From contig CAYNJC010000060.1 in the NCBI GenBank assembly GCA_964397565.1, forward strand, positions 1 to 16,421: a stretch of DNA of 16,421 bases. The letters run 5' to 3'. Position 1 is the first letter of the stretch. Every line of letters starts with the position of its first letter. The position numbers and the translations under genes were made by a program. The notes beneath the pieces are model-generated. The model saw only the letters and a list, made by a program, of their open reading frames with translations. It was not told the origin of the DNA and searched no databases. This document shows, piece by piece, positions 6,631-11,532 of this stretch. The stretch comes from JAPLST01 sp964397565. GTDB lineage: Bacteria > Auribacterota > UBA3054 > JAPLST01.

Positions 6631-6805
6631 GGCTTTTCTCCGCTAAATGTTTCCATATTCGCTCAACAGCCGCATTGAGAAACCCTAACAGTTTATTCCG
6701 TAGTGAGCTGGATCGCGCGGCATAGAAAGCCGACGCGACGGACAGCGCACTGCGAGATGTCTTCTCAGAGTAGGAGAAACTATGAACAGTGATGCGCCCA
6801 GCGCC

Positions 6806-6833
6806 TTGACACTCCTGTCACCGTCACTATAGT
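6806..6833 (+). promoter_or_regulatory. Rightward promoter candidate
   Basis: TTGACA (6806-6811), 16-bp spacer, TATAGT (6828-6833). No gene follows for over 400 bp, so it may produce a non-coding RNA or a long leader for the TA locus. Its -10 box lies inside the palindrome CACTATAGTG (6825-6834). Confidence 0.4.
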
Positions 6834-6859
6834 GTACAAAACATAATGGCCAACGTCAA
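6831..6859 (-). promoter_or_regulatory. Leftward promoter candidate for the GHKL ATPase gene
   Basis: On the minus strand TTGACG (6859-6854), 17-bp spacer, TACACT (6836-6831). It overlaps the -10 box of the rightward promoter. A message from here would have a leader of roughly 190 nt before the ATPase start at 6630. Apart from these promoters and the direct repeat further right, I see nothing definite in 6631-6924. Confidence 0.4.
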
Positions 6860-6924
6860 GCGCGTGCTTATTCCCACTGCGATACACCAAGTGCCTACAT
6901 GAGCGTAGACTCAGAAATTGTAGA

Positions 6925-7040
6925 CTCTTGCTCGAACCACGATAAGTCAATGCGGCGGATGCAGATGACTATGATGTAAGGCGTGTTTTGTGGCCTTGCA
7001 GGCGATTTTCAGCCACCTATTTCGGCGCCAAGCCACAGCG
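6925..7040. repeat. 116-bp direct repeat, left copy
   Basis: Aligns without gaps to 8240-8355 at an offset of 1315 bp, 111 of 116 positions identical by eye. The pair brackets the whole toxin-antitoxin locus. Beyond the aligned core both copies continue into related mosaic sequence, including a shared 24-mer beginning gtgcagaaccagatgaa (7089-7112 and 8393-8416), but with insertions and deletions between. Confidence 0.85.
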
Positions 7041-7065
7041 CTGATCGGTATTCGGCTGCTTGGAG

Positions 7066-7082
7066 TCCCGCCGGCGGCGGGA
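7066..7082. repeat. Mini-hairpin TCCCGCC-ggc-GGCGGGA
   Basis: Perfect 7-bp stem, of the family described at 401-417. Confidence 0.65.
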
Positions 7083-7112
7083 TATTCAGTGCAGAACCAG
7101 ATGAAACATTCG

Positions 7113-7131
7113 CGCCGCGGTGGTCGCTCCC
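7113..7131 (-). repeat. Dispersed gtgggagcgacctccgcg motif, copy 2
   Basis: Inverse-orientation relative of 268-286, reading cgcggtggtcgctcccat on the plus strand, one step away from the consensus. A mini-hairpin follows directly. Confidence 0.5.
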
Positions 7132-7132
7132 A

Positions 7133-7149
7133 TCCCGCCAGCGGCGGGA
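7133..7149. repeat. Mini-hairpin TCCCGCC-agc-GGCGGGA
   Basis: Perfect 7-bp stem, of the family described at 401-417. Nothing else is seen between it and the promoter at 7217. Confidence 0.65.
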
Positions 7150-7216
7150 CTGGCCCAGGCCAGCAGTTGCGAAATACTTGCAACAGAGTCGCCGCATCTG
7201 ATCTGAGAACAATAGG

Positions 7217-7252
7217 TTGACTTTTGGAATATATAATGCTATAGTAATTCCA
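7217..7252 (+). promoter_or_regulatory. Promoter and probable autoregulatory operator of the toxin-antitoxin operon
   Basis: TTGACT (7217-7222), 17-bp spacer, TATAGT (7240-7245). An inverted repeat, TGGAAT (7225-7230) and ATTCCA (7247-7252), brackets the -10 box, the usual position for an operator bound by an Xre-type antitoxin. A ribosome site AAGGA (7255-7259) follows, six bases before the ATG at 7266. Confidence 0.6.
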
Positions 7253-7265
7253 TAAAGGAATATTG

Positions 7266-7623
7266 ATGAGCGAGGAACAGCCCAACTGGAGCGTTGACAT
7301 TGGCTACGCTAGTCAAGCCGAATTGCGCAAGTACCAAGCCAAGCACGCGCGCGAATACGAGGCGTGCTTTGCCAACCTGGAGAAACTCCTGAAGCTCCTG
7401 AAGCGCGGCATGGATATGCGTTCGTTTCAGCTCGGTTTTCTAAGGAATGAGCAAGGCGATCTCTACCGGATCAGCCAGTCTGGCGTGGCACATGCAGCCG
7501 AAACTCGACTGTATCTGTATCCAGCGTATCCTCTATCTGCTTGGCATTGGAGGAAAAAAGCGTCAGCCAGAAGACATTCTGAAGTTTATGAAACAGATAC
7601 AACGGATCAAGGAGCAAAGATGA
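7266..7623 (+). pseudogene. Frameshifted HigB/RelE-like toxin gene
   Basis: The N-terminal frame encodes a protein resembling RelE/HigB-superfamily toxins, with QLGFLRNEQGDLYRISQSG and ETRLYLYP (ending about 7523). After that the same frame turns to implausible sequence, whereas the +1 frame continues the fold from about 7522 (QRILYLLGIGGKKRQPEDIL, then a basic helix) to a TGA at 7621-7623 that overlaps the antitoxin ATG. Joining the two frames gives about 118 residues, a normal toxin length. One lost or gained base near 7518-7524 explains it. Without correction the N-terminal frame runs on in phase into the antitoxin, giving a 318-codon fusion. It is either a true inactivating mutation, an assembly error, or less likely programmed shifting. 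A start at TTG 7263 is possible but ATG 7266 has the better spacing. Confidence 0.6.
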
Positions 7624-8219
7624 AAACACGGTTTAGCACTGCGGCCGAGGCCGCGGCGGCATTGGCCGGAAAGCCGGCCGTCGCGCGTCGCGTGCGCAAG
7701 CGGGTCGAGGCCGCGCGCATTGTCACGGAACTACTGGCGCTGCGCACCGAGCGTGGGATGATGCAAGCAGAGGTCGCCAAACGCATGGGCTGCGGCCAGG
7801 CGAAAATCTCAAAACTTGAAGCGGGGACCGATGCACAACTTTCGGTCAGCGAACTGTGCGCCTATCTCAAGGCCCTCGGCATCAGTGCCCGGCTGGTGAT
7901 CGACAACCGCCACTTGCCTGTGGCACAGCGCATCAAGCAACATGTCTTTGCGCTGCACGCACTACTCGAAGAACTTGCCAAACTTGCGCAGCAAGTTTCG
8001 GACGACACCGAAATAGTGGCGAGAATTCACACGTTCTATGGCGAAGTGCTGTTCAATTTCGTGGTGCGTTTTGGCGAAAGCTATGAGAAAGTGCGATCGT
8101 TAATCGCACTCCAACCACCCCAGCAGGCCGGCTGCGACGACACAAGCGCAAGCCAAGACATGCCTGTGCAGAGCGCCACACGCATCAGCCGCAACAGCGC
8201 AGCAATATCCACAAACTGA
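7620..8219 (+). CDS. Xre-family antitoxin / transcriptional regulator (199 aa)
   Basis: A helix-turn-helix DNA-binding protein, the likely antitoxin that neutralises the upstream toxin and represses the shared promoter. The HTH spans about residues 47-68 (MMQAEVAKRMGCGQAKISKLE), followed by LSVSELCAYLKALG, typical of Cro/C1-type domains. The first 45 residues are Ala/Arg-rich and helical. The C-terminal half (about 100-175) is helical and beyond the size of a minimal HigA antitoxin; its role is unknown to me. The start at 7620 has an excellent ribosome site (AAGGAG, 7609-7614, five bases upstream) and overlaps the toxin stop as ATGA, the usual coupling of such pairs. The gene ends 20 bp before the right-hand 116-bp repeat. 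Stand-alone regulation after loss of the toxin is possible. Confidence 0.75.
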   Translation: MKTRFSTAAEAAAALAGKPAVARRVRKRVEAARIVTELLALRTERGMMQAEVAKRMGCGQAKISKLEAGTDAQLSVSELCAYLKALGISARLVIDNRHLPVAQRIKQHVFALHALLEELAKLAQQVSDDTEIVARIHTFYGEVLFNFVVRFGESYEKVRSLIALQPPQQAGCDDTSASQDMPVQSATRISRNSAAISTN

Positions 8220-8239
8220 AAGCAGTTGGGCTCTTAAGG

Positions 8240-8355
8240 CTCTTGCTCGAACCACGCTAAGTCAATGCGGCAGATGCAGATGAGTATGATGTAAGGCGTG
8301 TTTTGTGGCCTTGCCGGCGATTTTCAGCCACCTATTTCGGCGCTAAGCCACAGCG
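8240..8355. repeat. 116-bp direct repeat, right copy
   Basis: Partner of 6925-7040 with five mismatches by eye. It begins 20 bp after the antitoxin stop codon. Confidence 0.85.
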
Positions 8356-8458
8356 AATCAGCAGCTGATCCGTAATCGGTATTCACTATTCGGTGCAGAA
8401 CCAGATGAAGCATTCGTGGTCCACGCCGATGGCGGGATCCACGCCTTTGACGGGACTA

Positions 8459-8492
8459 GGCTGGTGCCTTAGCTGGCTGGTGCCTTAGCTGG
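8459..8492 (-). repeat. Tandem gctaaggcaccag unit, copy 2 (inverse)
   Basis: Reads ggctggtgccttagctgg twice on the plus strand, the reverse complement of the unit at 298-328. Confidence 0.6.
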
Positions 8493-8593
8493 CGTAACGC
8501 CAGCAACTGTCATTCACAAACGACAAAAAATGTCGATTGTGGCCTCTCTTTTACTCTTTGTTCATTTCTGTGCGCAGCGGCAGAGCAGCATTA

Positions 8594-8720
8594 TACTAAT
8601 GAGAGCGCTTTCTTGGTGTCACACCAATTGTGGCCGCGGGCGCTGACCGCGGCTGCAGAAGCCGCCCTCACCGCGGGCGGCTACAAGGACACTGCAAAGT
8701 AGAAAGCGCTCTCATTAGTA
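8594..8720. mobile_element. 127-bp element with perfect 20-bp inverted ends
   Basis: TACTAATGAGAGCGCTTTCT (8594-8613) is the exact reverse complement of 8701-8720. An outer 9-bp inverted pair, CTTTTACTC (8548-8556) and GAGTAAAAG (8726-8734), is nested around it. The interior is GC-rich with ccgcggctgcagaagccgcc and ccgcgggcggctac segments. I see no target duplication and no reading frame. It may be a MITE-like element, or a long hairpin in an RNA. Class uncertain. Confidence 0.55.
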
Positions 8721-8937
8721 ACAAGGAGTAAAAGAGTCAAGCAGCAGACGGCAGTGGTTTTTTTCGCAGCGAAACAAATTCAGGTGCTGTGCTGCAGCAT
8801 TTGTTGTCTGCACCGTCCCGGCTGTTCTCGCACCCAATATTGTTGAACACCCTTCGTGTCCTTCGTGTCCTTCGTGGTGAGATGCTTTAAGGTGTCGCGC
8901 CGGGCGGCGCAGCCACCACGCGCGGAACGCGGCAGAT

Positions 8938-8967
8938 TCGCGACGCGGAGGTCGCTCCCACACTATA
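8938..8967 (-). repeat. Dispersed gtgggagcgacctccgcg motif, copy 3
   Basis: On the minus strand it reads tatagtgtgggagcgacctc followed by cgcgtcgcga, a near-full match to the motif at 268-286 and to 14525-14552. Confidence 0.65.
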
Positions 8968-9058
8968 GAGAGAATGTTGATTGCAGACTACCGTGCATGT
9001 CAATTGTTCGACAGGACAGGCTGTTCCGGCTGCCCTGGCGCGACCGGCGGCGCCGGCC

Positions 9059-9544
9059 CTACTGTTCGCAGTGCTTGATGCGCGCGATCAAGGCCGTGGT
9101 TGAAAGGCCTTCAACTTTGGGCACTAACACGATCTGCCCGCCGTTCTTGCGCACGGTTGCGGCCTCGATGCATTCGGTGCCGTATTCTGCGCCGTTGACA
9201 TGCACCTGTGGCTTGACCATCTCAAGGAACGGCATCGGCACCAGTTCGGGGAAAATATAAACGTAATCCACCACGGCCAGCGCCGCCAGCAGCCGCGCGC
9301 GCTGCTGTTCTGGCACGATTGGCCGATGGGCGCTCTTGTACTGCTTGACCGAGCGGTCGGCATTGACGCCGACAATCAAGACATCGCCCTGCGCCCGCGC
9401 ACATTCCAGAAAATGCAAATGCCCGTAATGGAACAGGTCAAAGCTGCCGTTGCAGGTGACAATGCGCTTGCCCATCGCATGCAGGTGGGCGCTGACGGCC
9501 GTCAATCGGGCCGCATCAACAATCTTCTCCTGGGTGTCTGTCAT
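9059..9544 (-). CDS. Nucleotidyltransferase, RfaE2/HldE C-terminal-like (161 aa)
   Basis: A cytidylyltransferase-fold enzyme that would join a nucleotide to a phosphorylated substrate. The best match is the heptose-1-phosphate adenylyltransferase that makes ADP-heptose for lipopolysaccharide. Evidence: GSFDLFHYGHLHFLE (33-47), carrying the H-x-G-H signature at His39 and His42 that binds the nucleotide phosphates; VGVNADRSV (58-66); and LSTTALIARI (147-156), corresponding to the conserved ISTT-x-L motif. The length equals a stand-alone RfaE2, without the kinase half found in fused HldE. Glycerol-3-phosphate or other cytidylyltransferases are possible alternatives. I chose the ATG at 9544 because AAGGA lies seven bases upstream; the frame stays open upstream, but that part is not conserved-looking. 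It is the last gene of a leftward run after rmuC and desulfoferrodoxin. Confidence 0.8.
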   Translation of the reverse strand: MTDTQEKIVDAARLTAVSAHLHAMGKRIVTCNGSFDLFHYGHLHFLECARAQGDVLIVGVNADRSVKQYKSAHRPIVPEQQRARLLAALAVVDYVYIFPELVPMPFLEMVKPQVHVNGAEYGTECIEAATVRKNGGQIVLVPKVEGLSTTALIARIKHCEQ

Positions 9545-9562
9545 CGGCGCATCCTTAAATGC

Positions 9563-9592
9563 GACGAGCGCAGCCCGTGTGCTGCGCTCGTC
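9563..9592. terminator. 12-bp hairpin between desulfoferrodoxin and nucleotidyltransferase genes
   Basis: GACGAGCGCAGC (9563-9574), 6-nt loop, GCTGCGCTCGTC (9581-9592), perfect. In the leftward direction only gcattt follows, a poor U-tract, so termination would be partial at best. It could instead stabilise the upstream message. Confidence 0.4.
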
Positions 9593-9620
9593 AAAAATGC
9601 ATGGTGCCCGTGGCGTGCCG

Positions 9621-9998
9621 TCACGCCTTCCACAAACCATGCAGATTGCAATACTCGCGCGCGCTGACCGTCGCGGCCGCTGTCACCGCAAAAAACGCTT
9701 CCGGCTTGTCGCCCGGCTTCAGCATCTTGCGATACACCACGCCGGCGGCGGTCAACTCGACCCACTCGATGTAGTGCTTCTCTTCCATCGGATGGGGTAT
9801 GCTGCCGACTTTCACCAGATAGCCCGTGGCCTGCTTCTCGATCACCGGCACATGCTTCTCTTTCGAGGCATCCACCGTGTTTTCTTTGATCAGCGTCATC
9901 GGCTGGCCGCAGCAGACCAAGGCGCCTTCGCCGGCATGCAGCACTTCCACAATATTGCCACACAATTCACACTTGTACACTTGCAGCACTTGCGTCAT
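9621..9998 (-). CDS. dfx: Desulfoferrodoxin (superoxide reductase)
   Basis: Reduces superoxide to hydrogen peroxide without releasing oxygen, a protective enzyme of anaerobes and microaerophiles, in the cytoplasm. The N-terminal rubredoxin-like centre I has Cys10, Cys13, Cys29 and Cys30. The catalytic centre II has EKHVPVIEK with Glu47 and His49, IPHPMEEKHYIEW with His69 and His75, and EYCNLHGLW with Cys117 and His120, the full 4 His/1 Cys ligand set. The length (125 aa) matches the two-domain class. The start at 9998 is favoured over an ATG five codons upstream because AAGGAG (10004-10009 on the plus strand) is ideally spaced. It has its own promoter in the 3' end of rmuC and probably reads on into the nucleotidyltransferase gene. 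Confidence 0.95.
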   Translation of the reverse strand: MTQVLQVYKCELCGNIVEVLHAGEGALVCCGQPMTLIKENTVDASKEKHVPVIEKQATGYLVKVGSIPHPMEEKHYIEWVELTAAGVVYRKMLKPGDKPEAFFAVTAAATVSAREYCNLHGLWKA

Positions 9999-10070
9999 AG
10001 TTGCTCCTTGCATTCACGCGGCCGGCACGCGCCGCAGGTTAGCACAGCACGCTCAACCAAAGCACGGCAT

Positions 10071-10099
10071 AGTATAATCAACTACGCGGATTATGTCAA
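10071..10099 (-). promoter_or_regulatory. Consensus promoter for the desulfoferrodoxin gene
   Basis: On the minus strand TTGACA (10099-10094), exactly 17 bp, TATACT (10076-10071). The -35 box lies at the stop codon of rmuC, so the gene can be transcribed independently of it. Confidence 0.65.
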
Positions 10100-11452
10100 C
10101 TGGCGCGGGCTGATTTCGACCGGCGGCAGCGCGTCCAGGTCGGCTGCCGTGCCGGTTGCCTCAAGCTCCTCGAAGCGGCGCGCGCTCACCAGCACGCGCG
10201 TCTCAAACGAACCGAGCGCTTGGTTGTATTTCTCAACCGCGCGCTGCAGCGCCGCGCCGACCGCGCCCAAGTGCTCGCGCATTGTGCCGAGCCGGGTGTA
10301 GAGTTCCTTGCCCAAGTCGCTGATTTTCTGGGCATTGTCTGCCAGCGCCTCCTGGCGCCAGCCATACGCGACGGCCTTCAGCAGCGCAATAAGGGTGGTC
10401 GGCGTGGCGATGATGACGCGTTGCTCGACGCTATTTTCGATCAGGGCGGGGTCCTGTTCGAGCGCCGCATTGAAGAACGTCTCGCCCGGCAAGAAGAGAA
10501 TGACAAATTCCGGCGCCGGCTGGAACTGCTCCCAGTAGGATTTCTGGCTCAAGGCCTTGACGTGGTCGCGCAACTGGCGCGCATGATCCCGCAATTTCTC
10601 GGCGCGCGCGACATCGTCCTTGGCTTCGAGCGCCTCGAGCAGCGCGGCCAGCGGGGCTTTCGCGTCAATCACAATCGTCTTGCCGCCCGGCAGGCGCACC
10701 AGCATGTCGGGGCGCAGGCGACCCTCATCCGTGCTGCTGCTGGTCTGTTCGTAGAAATCGCAATAGTTCAGCATGCCGGCCAGCTCGACCACGCGCCGCA
10801 ATTGGATTTCACCCCAGCGTCCGCGCACGTGCGGCGTGCCCAGCGCGCGCACTAGATTGTCCGTCCGGTCGCGCAATTGTAGTTGGGTCTCCTTCAGCAT
10901 TTGCACTTGTTCGAGCAAGCCGTGGTACGCGCCGACCCGCTGTTTTTCGAGTTCCTGCACTTTGCCGTCAAATTGCAGGAGCGACTCGCGCATGGGCTTG
11001 ACCAATTGCTCAATGGCCTGCTGGCGCTGCTGCAAATCGCCCTTGGCCGCTTCCTGGTAGCGCAGCAAGGTCTCGTTGGCTAGTTTCAGAAAATCACTGC
11101 TGTTCTGGGTCAACGCCTGCTTGGACAGAGAATTGAAGGCCTCGGTCAATTGCTGTTGGGCATTGGTCAGCAACTGCAGTTTTTCCTGGGCGGCTTCGCG
11201 CTCTTTGGTCAGTTGCATTTCAAGTTCCGCGCGCGTGGCGCGCAAGGCCGACACCTGTTCGCGTTGCGCTGCAAGCTCCTGCTCGCGCGCCGCCAGGGTG
11301 GTTTGCAGCTCATTCAGGCGCCGGGTCTGCTCTTCTTCGCGCACCCGCGCCGCCGCCGCCCGCGCGCGCAAAAGTAGCCAGACCACGCCCGCGCCCGCCA
11401 GCGCGGCCACCAGCGCAACTCCCAGATGGTTCAGCAAGGAAATGTCATGCAT
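10091..11452 (-). CDS. rmuC: RmuC family DNA recombination protein
   Basis: RmuC proteins restrain recombination at inverted repeats and have a nuclease-like core. The layout here is typical: an N-terminal membrane anchor (about 9-28, GVALVAALAGAGVVWLLLRA), a long charged coiled coil (about 35-200, rich in Gln, Glu, Arg and Lys), then the RmuC domain (about 205-425). The domain carries RGRWGE (210-215), VVIDAKAPL-type strand (260-268), FVILFLPGE (316-324), IIATPTTLIALLKAVAYGW (347-365) and a C-terminal helical segment. The core VIDAK motif resembles the D-x-K of the restriction-endonuclease fold. The length of 453 aa is normal. No ribosome site precedes the ATG at 11452; a TATAAT box ends 7 bp upstream, so the message may be leaderless. 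An RmuC homologue in a genome so rich in inverted repeats is a suggestive pairing, but that is inference. Confidence 0.92.
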   Translation of the reverse strand: MHDISLLNHLGVALVAALAGAGVVWLLLRARAAAARVREEEQTRRLNELQTTLAAREQELAAQREQVSALRATRAELEMQLTKEREAAQEKLQLLTNAQQQLTEAFNSLSKQALTQNSSDFLKLANETLLRYQEAAKGDLQQRQQAIEQLVKPMRESLLQFDGKVQELEKQRVGAYHGLLEQVQMLKETQLQLRDRTDNLVRALGTPHVRGRWGEIQLRRVVELAGMLNYCDFYEQTSSSTDEGRLRPDMLVRLPGGKTIVIDAKAPLAALLEALEAKDDVARAEKLRDHARQLRDHVKALSQKSYWEQFQPAPEFVILFLPGETFFNAALEQDPALIENSVEQRVIIATPTTLIALLKAVAYGWRQEALADNAQKISDLGKELYTRLGTMREHLGAVGAALQRAVEKYNQALGSFETRVLVSARRFEELEATGTAADLDALPPVEISPRQLT

Positions 11453-11490
11453 AGTGTTTATTATACTGAATCGGACACTATAAATGGCAA
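11451..11490 (-). promoter_or_regulatory. rmuC promoter with flanking 7-bp inverted repeat
   Basis: On the minus strand, a TATAAT box (11465-11460) with a weak TTGCCA (11490-11485) at 19 bp. ATAGTGT (11451-11457) and ACACTAT (11475-11481) form an inverted repeat around the -10 box, a possible operator. Start of transcription would fall about at the start codon. Confidence 0.4.
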
Positions 11491-11532
11491 ATAGCCATGC
11501 AAATCAAAAATGTGATATTCGAACCGTTTGCC

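Larger units (their letters stand above)
8220..9058. other. Intergenic repeat-rich region, no gene seen
   Basis: The stretch holds the right copy of the 116-bp repeat, gtattcactattcgg runs (about 8380), degenerate GGCGGGA hairpins (8421-8450), the inverted tandem gctaaggcaccag unit, a hairpin with loop aaaaa (about 8513-8542, cacaaacgaca pairing with tgtcgattgtg with one mismatch), the element at 8594-8720, and a cttcgtgtccttcgtg run (about 8852-8878). Frames here are short and repeat-derived. Confidence 0.65.

Noticed and set aside
6782..6832. A 16-codon frame with a good ribosome site (taggag) after the ATPase promoter region
   Set aside because: It lies upstream of the rightward -10 box, so that promoter would not transcribe it. 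The peptide is too short to judge, and I cannot separate it from chance.
7232..7237. TATAAT as -10 box for the TA operon
   Set aside because: It is only 9 bp from TTGACT. The TATAGT at 7240-7245 gives the correct 17-bp spacing, so I used that.
7546..7570. Programmed frameshifting at the A-AAA-AAG run in the toxin gene
   Set aside because: The classic heptamer supports -1 slippage from the toxin's C-terminal frame, whereas the frame change needed is +1 and lies about 35 bp upstream, so a simple indel is the better reading.
8715..8963. An 82-codon minus-strand frame with HEGHEGHEG
   Set aside because: It is built from the dispersed cttcgtgtccttcgtg run and the cgacctccgcg motif, a well-known artefact in genomes with these repeats.
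9545..9640. A 32-residue N-terminal extension of the nucleotidyltransferase
   Set aside because: It would cross the hairpin at 9563-9592 and the end of the desulfoferrodoxin gene. The internal ATG at 9544 has a ribosome site and gives the family's normal length.
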